From MADRE3 sp963718195 (GTDB taxonomy: Bacteria > Desulfobacterota > Desulfobulbia > Desulfobulbales > Desulfocapsaceae): a stretch of 64,000 bases of DNA. Location of the stretch: contig CAVQYQ010000008.1 of NCBI GenBank assembly GCA_963718195.1, positions 15,645-79,644 on the forward strand, written 5' to 3'. Shown here in pieces: positions 41,166 through 51,700 of the stretch. The notes beneath the pieces were generated by a model that was not told where the DNA came from, ran no database searches, and was given only the letters and a program-made list of their open reading frames with translations. A program made the translations under genes and the position numbers. How positions within the stretch are numbered: position 1 is the stretch's first letter; each line of letters begins with the position of its first letter.

Positions 41166-43640
41166 CTAGCCATTAAAAAAACGCAGACGCAGGGCGTTAC
41201 TGACAACAGAGACCGAACTTGCGGCCATTGCAGCCCCCGCAAACATCGGATTTAATCCGGGACCGCCAAAAAGGACCAACAACCCTGCTGCTATCGGTAT
41301 TCCGATAATATTGTAAATAAATGCCCAGAAGAGGTTCTGCCTGATATTTTTCATCACTGCCCTGGAGAGACTCAAGGCGCTCATCACCTTGCCCAGTTTA
41401 CCGTTGACAATAACGATATCACCAGATTCTATGGCTATATCTGTTCCGCTGCCCATGGCGATTCCCACATCTGCCTGGGCAAGTGCCGGTGCATCGTTGA
41501 TTCCGTCTCCCACCATTGCCACGACCCTGCCCTGATCCTGCAGCGTGCTGATCCTGTCTTGCTTTTCATCAGGCATCACCTGTGAAATCACTTCAGCTAT
41601 TCCTGCCTTTTCAGCGATTACCCGGGCAGTATCAGGATGATCACCGGTCAGCATCACCAGTTGATAGCCTTTGTCCTTCAATGCGGCTATTGAGTCGCAA
41701 GCTTCCGGCCTTAGCTGGTCAGCGATTGCCAGCAGACCAACACATTCCCGGTCAATGGCAACATAGAGCAGGGTCTTGCCCGCATGGGAAAGAGTATCGG
41801 ACTGCTGGGCAACAGCGGGTATTGAGATCTCATTCTGGTCGAGCATTCTTTTATTACCAACCATCACCTTCCGGTTGTCAATTACGACCATGATACCGGC
41901 ACCATCGACAGCGGTGAGATGGTCAGGCTGGGTTAACTGGCAGCCGTTCTTTTCAGCAAATCTGACGATCGCCTCACCAAGCGGATGTTCAGAGGCACGC
42001 TCAGCAGAAGCCGCCAGACAGAGAATCTCCTGTTCAGTCTCATTTTCTGTAAGACAAAGATAGTCAGTTACCTCAGGCGTTCCCGCGGTCAATGTTCCGG
42101 TCTTGTCAAAAACAATAGTATCTATCTGTTCGGATCGCTGCAATGCTTCACCACTCTTGATCAAAATGCCCAATTGTGCTCCCCTGCCGGTACCAACCAT
42201 AATGGAGGTCGGCGTCGCCAATCCCATTGCACACGGGCAGGCAATTACCAGGACTGAAATAAAAAATTTCAGGGAAAGTGAAAACCCTGCATCACCGATG
42301 AGATACCAGCTAATCCCGGTCAACAGTGCGATTACCATGACCACCGGTACAAAGTAATAACTAATTCGGTCGGCAAGTGAGGCAATCGGTGCTTTTGACC
42401 CCTGAGCATCCTGGACCATTTTTACAATTCGGGAAAGTACCGTGTCTTCTCCGGTCTGGGTAGTCTCTATCTGCAACAACCCGCTGATTGCAAACGTTCC
42501 GCCATAAACCTTATCACCCTCGTTCTTGTCAACCGGAAGGCTCTCTCCGGTCAGCATTGCCTCGTCTATGGTACTCGTCCCTTTGGCGACAATGCCATCG
42601 ACCGGTATTCGCTCACCCTGTTTGACCAGCAGGATGTCTCCGACCTCTATTTCATCGGTTGGAATGATCTGCTGTTTGTCGCCTTCAACCAAACAGGCAG
42701 TATCCGGCTGCAACTGAATCAATTGGGAAATTGCATCGGAGGTGTGCGATTTGGAACGATTTTCGAGATATTTGCCGAGTGAAACGAGTGCAACAAGAAT
42801 ACCGGTCGACTCAAAATAAAGATTCATAACCCACGATTGCGGATTAATTCCTGCTGCAATACAGATCAGCCCCCAGGTTGAGTAGACAAAGGCCGCCCCG
42901 GTGCCGACCGCGATCAATGAGTCCATGTTGGGGGCTCTTCGAAAAAGGGCCGGAAAACCATTGAGATAAAAATTTCTGCCGAAGTAGATGATGGGCAGGA
43001 CAAGGCAGAACTGTAAAAATCCAAAGAGAAACGGGTGATCCTGGGGGACAAGAAATGACGGCAGCGGCAGCCCGATCATCTCCCCCATGGATACATACAG
43101 GAGGATTGCAGCAAAAAAAAGCATTACCATCAGACGTTGTTTCATCTGGGCAAGTCGCTGTTGTGACTCCAACCGCTTTTTGCTGAATTCATCAGAACTG
43201 CCAGACGCCCTTGCTGCAGAAAAACCGAGGTTTTCTATAGCTTCACGAATCTGACGCGGGGTTGTCGAAACGTTGTCATAACAGACCTGTGCCTTCTCGG
43301 TCGCCAGGTTTACATCTGCTGAAATAACTCCCTCTAACCCTCCTACCACTTTCTCAATTCGGGTGGAACAGGAGGCGCAGTGCATTCCCGAAATATTGAA
43401 CTCAATTGCTATTTCATTGCTGGCATCTTCCTTGAGCCCAAAGCCGAGCCCGGCAACCCGCTCAACAATTTCATCAACAGAGACAGCATCGCTGTCGAAC
43501 CGGCAGATCATGTTCTCGGCAGCAAGGTTGACTGCTGCCAGTTCAACTCCTGGTTGCGAACCAATCACCCGCTCTATTCTGCTCGAGCAGGCGGCGCAGT
43601 GCATTCCTGATACCGTAAATCTCTTTTCTTCAATACTCAT
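41166..43640 (-). CDS. copA: Copper-exporting P1B-type ATPase
   Basis: 824 aa. Two N-terminal heavy-metal domains (GMHCAACSSR and GMHCASCSTR) are followed by eight hydrophobic segments. The metal-transport CPC motif is in VIACPCAMGLATPTS, the phosphorylation site is DKTGTLTAGTP, and the ATP-binding domain shows SEHPLGEAI and VGDGINDAPALAQAD. This is the Cu(I) exporter class. The divergent copZ gene is 122 bases away. Confidence 0.95.
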   Translation of the reverse strand: MSIEEKRFTVSGMHCAACSSRIERVIGSQPGVELAAVNLAAENMICRFDSDAVSVDEIVERVAGLGFGLKEDASNEIAIEFNISGMHCASCSTRIEKVVGGLEGVISADVNLATEKAQVCYDNVSTTPRQIREAIENLGFSAARASGSSDEFSKKRLESQQRLAQMKQRLMVMLFFAAILLYVSMGEMIGLPLPSFLVPQDHPFLFGFLQFCLVLPIIYFGRNFYLNGFPALFRRAPNMDSLIAVGTGAAFVYSTWGLICIAAGINPQSWVMNLYFESTGILVALVSLGKYLENRSKSHTSDAISQLIQLQPDTACLVEGDKQQIIPTDEIEVGDILLVKQGERIPVDGIVAKGTSTIDEAMLTGESLPVDKNEGDKVYGGTFAISGLLQIETTQTGEDTVLSRIVKMVQDAQGSKAPIASLADRISYYFVPVVMVIALLTGISWYLIGDAGFSLSLKFFISVLVIACPCAMGLATPTSIMVGTGRGAQLGILIKSGEALQRSEQIDTIVFDKTGTLTAGTPEVTDYLCLTENETEQEILCLAASAERASEHPLGEAIVRFAEKNGCQLTQPDHLTAVDGAGIMVVIDNRKVMVGNKRMLDQNEISIPAVAQQSDTLSHAGKTLLYVAIDRECVGLLAIADQLRPEACDSIAALKDKGYQLVMLTGDHPDTARVIAEKAGIAEVISQVMPDEKQDRISTLQDQGRVVAMVGDGINDAPALAQADVGIAMGSGTDIAIESGDIVIVNGKLGKVMSALSLSRAVMKNIRQNLFWAFIYNIIGIPIAAGLLVLFGGPGLNPMFAGAAMAASSVSVVSNALRLRFFNG

Positions 43641-43762
43641 ATCATCTGCCTTCTATGGGCGACTTGACCATATGGGGTATAACCATTACCGTTAACAATA
43701 TTACATTGTGGCATGATGTTTTGCTATTCACCAATAACATAAGGGAGATAGAGGAGAAGACA

Positions 43763-43957
43763 ATGGCTACAGTCAAAATTAACGGCATGAGCTGCCAGCA
43801 CTGTGTTGCATCAACAAAGAAAGCGCTTGAAGAGATTGATGGCATCAGAAATGTCCAGGTAGATCTCGAGAATAAAGAAGCCACCTATGATGGAGAAGTT
43901 GACCAAAAGGTTATAAAAGATGCAATAACCAGTATCGGCTTTGTGGTTGTCTCGTAG
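43763..43957 (+). CDS. copZ: Copper chaperone CopZ-like HMA protein
   Basis: 64-residue single HMA domain with the metal-binding MSCQHC. ATG at 43763 has GAGGAG upstream; the longer frame from 43655 is not used. It is divergent from copA with a shared 122-base regulatory region, consistent with joint copper control. That region includes TTGACC followed by CCATATGG, but no recognisable CueR or CsoR operator. Confidence 0.9.
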   Translation: MATVKINGMSCQHCVASTKKALEEIDGIRNVQVDLENKEATYDGEVDQKVIKDAITSIGFVVVS

Positions 43958-44025
43958 GAAATTGTCCTGATAGTTACTGTTCCTAATACGCACGAAAGAA
44001 TCAAGAGAAAGATTTGCTCGTGTTT

Positions 44026-44493
44026 TCAGTCAAATTCAGCACGCACCCGCCCGAGGACATTAACAACTATCCTTATCACTCGACCATTACTGCTGCTCAG
44101 TGTCACTGTTCCAGGCTGATTACGGCCAAATCCCTTGAAACGGAATTTATTATACGGAAAGGAAGTCGAAAGCTCAACACCGGCCATCTCACCTTCAAGG
44201 TGCAACAGCTCTTCTTCTCCTGAGCGCAGCCAGTCTCCCGGGTTTGCGCCACCATCGCCGTTATCCACAAATATCTGGTATCCTATCGCTCCAAATCGTA
44301 TAACCACATACTCCTGATTAATAAGAGCATAAGTACGCGCCAGCTGCAGGTTTGTCGTAAGCTTTGCAGCCGCACCTCTTATTTCGGCATTTCTTTTCCA
44401 ATTGAGAAGTGGCGGTGCAGCAACAAGCGTCCCGATAGAGATGATGCATAAAACCGTAACTACTTCAACCAGAGAGAACCCTCTTGTACCCAT
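44026..44493 (-). CDS. GspH/FimT-type pseudopilin 1
   Basis: 155 aa prepilin. The leader is very short, with the cleavage site at MGTRG|FSLVEVVTV, followed by a hydrophobic helix and the FimT/GspH globular part (FGAIGYQIFVDNGDGG, then GTVTLSSSNGRVIRIV). It is a minor pilin that may prime type IV pilus assembly. It lies after the terminator of the pilV-W-X-Y1 operon, so may have its own promoter. One of two FimT-like genes in this cluster. Confidence 0.86.
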   Translation of the reverse strand: MGTRGFSLVEVVTVLCIISIGTLVAAPPLLNWKRNAEIRGAAAKLTTNLQLARTYALINQEYVVIRFGAIGYQIFVDNGDGGANPGDWLRSGEEELLHLEGEMAGVELSTSFPYNKFRFKGFGRNQPGTVTLSSSNGRVIRIVVNVLGRVRAEFD

Positions 44494-44661
44494 AATCGCC
44501 TCCTTAAAATGAACGTGATATTTTCAGTCATTTTAAAGGTTCAATCTGACACGTCTCTTACATGGCTTTTATGGGTCTTCTTTTGCTGTATACCTCCTTA
44601 AAAAAGTTATCCTGACAACATTATCTTGATATATTCTCAGTGTATCAACAAAAAATGGCCA

Positions 44662-44697
44662 CAAAAAATGGCCCAGGTTATTTACACCAGGGCCATT
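44662..44697 (-). terminator. Terminator of the minor-pilin operon
   Basis: On the minus strand AATGGCCCTGG and CCTGGGCCATT pair with one mismatch and are followed by TTTTTTG. It is just after the second FimT-like gene. Confidence 0.8.
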
Positions 44698-44726
44698 GAA
44701 TCTAGTTAAAAAACTATATTCTCAAT

Positions 44727-45215
44727 CTATTGCTGGAGCGACAAACGGCCAAGAGGATTTAGAAATATTGTTACCAGATCTCCCCGTGAGCTGACAAATT
44801 CAAGACTATCTGCACCAGGGCCAACATCTGCCATACCTCTTGCGTTAAATTGGACCCTATTACCCGCTAGAGTTATGTTTTGTACACCGACCGTTTGCAC
44901 CATTGTTACAGACTTTTTGACTTCTTCCCCTGGATCAAGCGTATAATCCTGATTGGTATCGAGGAATATCTGATAATCCCCGGTCGCACCGTTAATGAGC
45001 ACTGATACCGTCTCTGCCTCCCTTATTGCTATATTGCGGGCAACCTGCAGATCAGAGTAAAAGACCCTGGCAGCTCCCTGCATTTGCCGTTCCGCCCTCC
45101 AACCAATCATGTTAGGCACGGCAATGGCAGCAAGGAGGCCTACAATCGCCACGGTTAGCATTACTTCGATCAGGGTAAACCCATCTTCCCTGGAAGATTT
45201 ATTTTGTTTCATCAA
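44727..45215 (-). CDS. fimT: GspH/FimT-type pseudopilin 2
   Basis: 162 aa prepilin with cleavage site SREDG|FTLIEVMLT and a hydrophobic N-terminal helix (VAIVGLLAAIAVPNMIG). The C-terminal part resembles FimT/GspH (NGATGDYQIFLDTNQDYTLDPG; residues DTNQDYTLDPG could bind calcium). It is the last gene of the pilV-pilW-pilX-pilY1 run and ends at a terminator. About 30 bases separate it from the upstream hypothetical gene. Confidence 0.88.
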   Translation of the reverse strand: MMKQNKSSREDGFTLIEVMLTVAIVGLLAAIAVPNMIGWRAERQMQGAARVFYSDLQVARNIAIREAETVSVLINGATGDYQIFLDTNQDYTLDPGEEVKKSVTMVQTVGVQNITLAGNRVQFNARGMADVGPGADSLEFVSSRGDLVTIFLNPLGRLSLQQ

Positions 45216-45245
45216 TTTTTCTTCCCGTCATTAATACGCAATTGA

Positions 45246-45695
45246 TTAGTTTGTCCAGGTGCCATTTTCTAGGCGTATCTCATTTTCCGGTAGAGTGCTG
45301 CTATCTATTTCTATTTCTCCAGCGGAATTATCAGTACCACTATCACTGTCCTGAGCTACCTGCCACATTTTGGTGATCATTGTTTCATCAAGGACATAGA
45401 AGTTGACACTCATTCCTTCGGCAAAACTGGTAATGCCGATGAGCCTGCCACTCTGGTTTCGTAAAATACAGTCGCTGCTGAGCTGATACACCTTGTCGTC
45501 AATAATGATATCACCTTCTCCACTTTGCTGTTGGTGAAGCTGGTTGATCACACCGCTATACTTAAGGGCGCCATGGGCGATCAGATCATTATGAACATCA
45601 TACGTTGGTTCCCCATGAACCGGAAGGCAGAAGAGCAATGATATAAAGCACAAACTAACAGCAGGAATTATCATTTTCTTACCAAGATACCACAT
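45246..45695 (-). CDS. Secreted hypothetical protein in the pilus operon
   Basis: 149 aa with a signal peptide (KKMIIPAVSLCFISLLFCLP, cleavage near VHGEP). The mature part has a strand-rich segment DIIIDDKVYQLSSDC and ITSFAEGMSVNFYVLD, and an acidic C-terminus. I do not recognise a family; its place between pilY1 and a FimT-type gene suggests an accessory role in the pilus tip. Intact reading frame. Confidence 0.65.
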   Translation of the reverse strand: MWYLGKKMIIPAVSLCFISLLFCLPVHGEPTYDVHNDLIAHGALKYSGVINQLHQQQSGEGDIIIDDKVYQLSSDCILRNQSGRLIGITSFAEGMSVNFYVLDETMITKMWQVAQDSDSGTDNSAGEIEIDSSTLPENEIRLENGTWTN

Positions 45696-45731
45696 GTAAA
45701 AAACCTCCTCGTGTTCGATTATTGCTTTATA

Positions 45732-48700
45732 TTATTGCCAGTCCAGTTCACGCCAGTAAAGAATCGGTACACCATAGCCCTGGGTACCAAGCTGGCTCAA
45801 ACCTTCATCTTCACGATTATCCGGGAAATATAGCCGATCTATATTCTCTTCGACTTCCACAAGCGTCGGCGCCGGGCTGATCCCTTCTACCATGACGGAA
45901 CTTGGCGCCACCCAAATCGGCGTCGGCCGCCGTGCCGATATTGATATAATCATTCCATTGATGATACCGTCAGCACTCAAGTCAAAGTAAGCATTACTCG
46001 TTCTGCCGCCGGAGCAGACATCAACGCCCCATATTGAAGAGGTCCCGCCCCCTGAACAAGGAGTATCCGATGGTGTCGAACTTGTGAAAATCAACTTTCC
46101 GCTGGCAATGATAACATCCTTGATGGCCCGCTCACCATTCCCCGGCAGATCAAAGTACCAGCCAACATGATGAATGGTTTTATTCGTATCGGCAATAAAC
46201 GCTGGCAGTCCCGAAGGAAATATCCAGTCTATTTGATTGTCGGATACCGTACGTACCACTTCGTCAACAGCGTTGAGATTGGTTACACCATACTCCTGGC
46301 TGTCGATAGTACCGTCAGGGTTATAGACAATGCCATTCACAGAAACCTGGGTTTGCTGCAGCAGCGTAACATATTCTGCAGTGGTCGCATCTCCCAGGAT
46401 AAATATCCATATTGGAAAGTGTCCTCACCGAGGAACAGTTCGACACGCAACTCAATTCCTCGTCAAGACATTCAAGCTCACATTCTGTATTACCAAGGCA
46501 TTGAAATTCGCAGTCACTCTCGATCAGACTACAGGAATTCATGCAACCAATGGTTATGGCAGAACTCTGGGGTTCAAAATCTCCCAGATAGGTCGTTGAG
46601 CCTGCTGTGCCCTGAGCCTCCCATTCAGCCGACCAGTCCCAGATGCCGTATATTGTCTGGATGCTGTTATCGAGATTGTCAACGGATGGGTTATAGAGCC
46701 GTCCTGTCCCGAATGCCACGAGATAGCCTTCTGTTCCCAGCACACACGATAGCGTCACATCAGGCTGCATGGTGATCGGCTGACGCCAGCCAGCATTACT
46801 TCGTGCAGTAAAAAGCGGTCTGTTCGGATTGACAAGATCACTGCTTTCCTGGAAATAAACACCCCAGTTAGCTTCGATTCGCATCACTGATATCAAATTT
46901 CCACATATTGCCGAGCAGGTCTCCGGCGAAGATGAAATCATTGAATCCGTCTCCCTGCGGGAAAATGATGGCAGGCGAGGAAAGCCCATTACAATTATCA
47001 AGAGCAGGATTGGCATCCCCCACTCCGGTATCAATGGTATGCGTCCAGACGATATCGCCAGCGCTATTAAGTCCAACCAGGAAAAGTACTGCATGCTTGC
47101 TGGCACTGTCGTAGCCGTTGCCAAAGACAAGCAGCCATTCTGCACTTGGATCATTTGACCTGATCAATTGTGGCCGTGAATAGCTGTAGCCGAGATGATC
47201 ACTCAAGGCACCGGGGGTTGTCGGAAATGATATGGTATCCGGCGTGGACGTATTTAATTCCCATTTAACGATTGACCCTGCCCGGCTTTCGACCGAGCCA
47301 AGATTCAAGCCAGTGTTGGCCTCGCTCAGATCAAGACCATAATAGCCACGTCCGCCGCGACCCAGGCCGCCGACAAGCATTATGGTATTACCAAGATCTT
47401 TTACGGTCACATATCCGTCAACAAAGAACTGATGGGTATCATTGTAACCGGGATCGGTCAAATCCGTCAGGTTTCCAAACACCGTTGCAGGGATATAAGC
47501 AAACAACTCGTCTCCAGTAGAACCGTCGAACGCATGAAGCATACCGTCATTGGCTCCGGCGAGAACCCAGTCAATACCCAGGGCGGTATTCTTGAAGTAA
47601 TATGGCTCCGAATTAATAAAATCACCGAGCATACTTTCCCGTTCTCGATAGTCCATCATACAACCGGTAAGATTACCCTGCTCGCAGTCATGATCGCCAC
47701 GAATATAATTAAGCTGCTGCTGCTGTCCGTCCAGCTGGCCTTTCATAAAGCCAGTCAGATCGTCCCACCTGAAAGGCAGGCCGTTACCTAAACCGTCAGC
47801 TGTTACAATCTCCCGGGCAGCCCAGCCAATCGTGTCAAGCTGCTCTTCGGCCGACCATTTTACTTCCGGTGGATCCTGCAGACAGGTTTCCCGTACATTA
47901 TCACAGATCGTTTCACAGGCTGTATTGTTGTTGCACGCATCTACGCAGGATGTATGAGCTCCTGAACAGGTCTGATAACTTTCGCAATTATTACTCGTGT
48001 AGCAATTATTGCGTGCATTGATACAGACTTCTTCACAAGCAGTATCACCTATCGCGCAGAGGCCAAGACAGGTTTCAAAGTTTTCGTTGCAGGAGGATTC
48101 GCAGGTTACTCCGTCACACGGAGCGACATTACCTCGGGAGTCGAGACATTTGGCTTCGATATTACCACTCCAGTCACCAGAATCATAGGAAGTCTGGAAC
48201 AGCAGCGTGTTAGCCTCGATCTTGTTGGCATTGATGGATACAGAGGATGCCGTACCCTCGTTTTCCTCAATAAGGTCCTTTATCGCCTTCAGCGAGGCAA
48301 CCAGCTCAGCAGGATCAGCAGCGTTAAGAAACTCTCCCCTGCCGTTGACACTGGCGTGGAAGAGATCGTCCACTGATCGCGGATTCTGGGAACCAATCCA
48401 AGAATGCCAGTCCGGACACATGTTATCAAATGGTCCAACAGATCGCGCTCCTGAACAGGTAACCACATTACTTGAATCACGAGTACATGTGAAACATTCG
48501 ATCTCTCCGGCACCGTTGGTTATACAATCATCAACCTTGCCAAGTTCCTCCAACTCCGGACAACCATTCTGGCCTGGTGTATCGCAGGCCGGCAGACAGT
48601 CTGGATATAAATCCGGATCAAACTGCCCGAATACGCCAAAAGAAACGCCGTAGGTCACCAGATGCTGTGTTTCCGAATCGTCAAAACCCTTTTCAGGCAC

Positions 48701-51700
48701 AAGATCGGCAAGAGTGGTATCCAAGTCGGTATGGTAATACTCATCGGCAATATCAGCAAGCGTATTGGATGTACCGTCAGTAAGTGCAAAGACGGAGTTG
48801 CCATCCCGATTTCCAATGGTAAAGCCTCCATTGTAATAGCCATCTGTCATTGCGATAACATAAGCCCGCTGACACTCACCACCGCTGTCATCGATATCAT
48901 CAAGATCGTCGTCCACAGTGGCATCCCAGAAGACCGAAGTATCTCCTGCAGGCAGTCCTTCCGTTGTTTGCAGAACACCTGTATCGCCAACGTTTCCGGA
49001 CTCAAAATACTGCCCGACATCATTCAGACCTCTTCGAAGAGGTGTGCTGCCTACCGGATTAATATTGTAAATTGCTGCCAGATAATCAATTTTCTCGGCG
49101 CCATCGGCATTGACCATCAACTCGAGGGGTTCATGCGTTGAACGGTTAATGGTATGCACACCCAGTTCAACCCGGTCCATGTCGGCAACAGTCAGTCCGA
49201 CAGCCGCTTTCGCCGTCAGCATCCTACGTCGGTAAAACGAATACCAGTCGGCAAAATCCTGCCGGACAACATAGGCGAGTTCATCGGCATCAGTTATCTG
49301 CGTACCGGTTTCATCAAACCTGACCGGAATGATAGCGGTGGGCGGGTTGGTAAGCTCGATCAACTCACCGTCATCTACCCGGTCATTACCGTTGCTATCA
49401 TTAAACTGGTAGTACTCAAGCGCATAATCACCGAGACTATGACCATTTCCTGTTATGTTGATAAGATAAATTTCACCAAGATCACGAACATCGTCACTAT
49501 TGGTATCTGACCAGACAAAATAATGTGAGTTTCTGACACTCACGGTGGCAGCTCCACTCTGCTCAATGAAATTATAGGCCTGGTTACCAATTCTAATCCA
49601 ACGCGGTCCCTCAAGGGGTCCACCCACAGGATTATCGGGCGCTGATTCACCCGCACTTCGTCGGACTGCAGATCGCCGAAAGAATCATAATAAGAAATGG
49701 TGTATCTGGCGTTAGCATCACTGTTCCACCAGTCATCAATCCAGGCATAGACATAGTAACTTCCTACCGTGCCTGAGCTGCTGTCAGGTCATTGATACGC
49801 CAGGTTGCCGATTCTCCGACATTATTTGTATAATGAAGGCTATCATACCATTCCCAAATTGCACTGCCTCCAGATTCGATCCAATTATCAGATTCGCCAT
49901 AAATATCAGGTCCGTCTTGATTATCGAATATTATTTCCGGTGCAAGAAGCCCGCCTGGAGATAAAGGTGAATCATAATCTCTCCATTCATGGGCGGTATT
50001 CAGTTGTAAATCATCCCTGGTAGATAATCCAATCGCATCTGCGCGGGTATCACTGCCGGCAGGTAAGCTTAGATTATCCCGCATCACCATGACCTGCTGG
50101 CCACCAGCCAGGACATTGAAAAATTCAGCGTCAAGGTTGAGAACATGGCGCCCTACAGTTCCGTCATCAGCAATATACGACCAGGAATGTCCATCATCAG
50201 GGTCCAGTGTATTGTTTCGTGGCAGATCCATATCGGCATGAACAAAACCGTCTGCAAAGGCACGATCTGGAAAGCTGGAGTTATCGGTATCGTAACTGTT
50301 TTCATGCGGTCGTACCAGCATCTCTTCACTTCCATCATAGCTGCCTGCTAGGAATGGAAGCGGCAACCTCATCCCACATTGGCCATGGGTCGTAGACAAC
50401 GTCAGGATTGAAAAAGATTCTGTTCTCGCCGGACCACTGGCTCATCCACATGCGCCGTTCAACGGCAGTGAGCAGGGAGTTCCCATAGGCACGCGATTCA
50501 TCATGGTAGTTATAGACATAATATTTTGAGTTGAACAGCTGGTTGTCAGCACTGGTCATAAATTCCCAGTCCATACTACCCGAGTCATCAAGCAGAAACA
50601 TGATAAGCGGCGGGGCCGGCCTCCTTGATGCGTTCGCAGGCACTACATCAGGAACGACACAAGTAACCTCGGAGCCGATCTCTTTGTCACCATCAAAACA
50701 ATCTTCATCAATTCCGTTACCGGGTATTTCAACAGCTCCGGGATAGACGTTGGGGTCAGTATCAAGGCAGTCACCTTGGTTACCCGTGAAGCCATCACCA
50801 TCATTGTCAAGATCGGCACCGGAGCAGGCGAGATCACCACCACTGCAGTCCTGATCTATGCCGTCTCCGCAGATCTCATCGGCACCTGGGTGAATCAACG
50901 GATCTGTATCATCGCAATCCAAATCCGCTGTCGGACTACAGGTGGTTGCACCGGCATCTACCGTGTAACCGTCCAGATCGCCATCCTGACACCCCTCGAC
51001 AAAAACAGCCTCGATCGTTTTATCGCTTGACATAACAACGGTGAGCGGCTGAACCGAACCGGTCGCATCACCTTGCCAGCCGTGAAAATACCAGCCTACC
51101 TCCGGAACCGGAACCAATTCAACGTTTGAATCACTGGTATAGAGATATCGGTTATCACCCACTGCCGTCGTGCCAATCGGATCGACAGAAATGGAACCAT
51201 GATCTGCCACAAGCTCAAGAACATGGGCATCGGCATCATAGAGTCCCTCAACAATCTGATCTGTCATATTGAAATTGAGGTCCAGCAGATCATCAACAGG
51301 TTTCAGCCAACCATCAGCGTCGAGATACTGGATAATGATATAGCGGGCATCACAGGGATTTGCCCCTGGAATATCCCCTGGAATCGAAAATGAGCCGCCA
51401 TGATTACCCTGAGCAATAAAATTGGCAGGATCGACTGAATTAACGTAAGCCCGCCAGCCAGTGCCGTTGGCAGGATTCTGGATAAAAAGGTCTTCTGCGG
51501 TCCCGGTAGCACCATCATCTGCGCCCAGGACAACAGTAATTTCAACGTCGCCAAAAATCGCCTCGAGATCAAAATCATTATCAATCGGTGCAGTCTGATG
51601 GTCTACAAAATTGACAGCACCATTGAATGCACCACTTGATACGCCATCTTCAATGACTTCAAGGACACAATTTCCGGGATCAGGCGTAATTGTAAAGGTC

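Noticed and set aside
43641..43762. CueR or CsoR operator between copA and copZ
   Set aside because: A CCATATGG palindrome is present, but it does not fit either known operator consensus well enough to report.
44551..44570. Sigma-54-like TGACACGTCTCTTACA on the plus strand
   Set aside because: No gene starts on the plus strand downstream, and the -12 box lacks GC; chance match.
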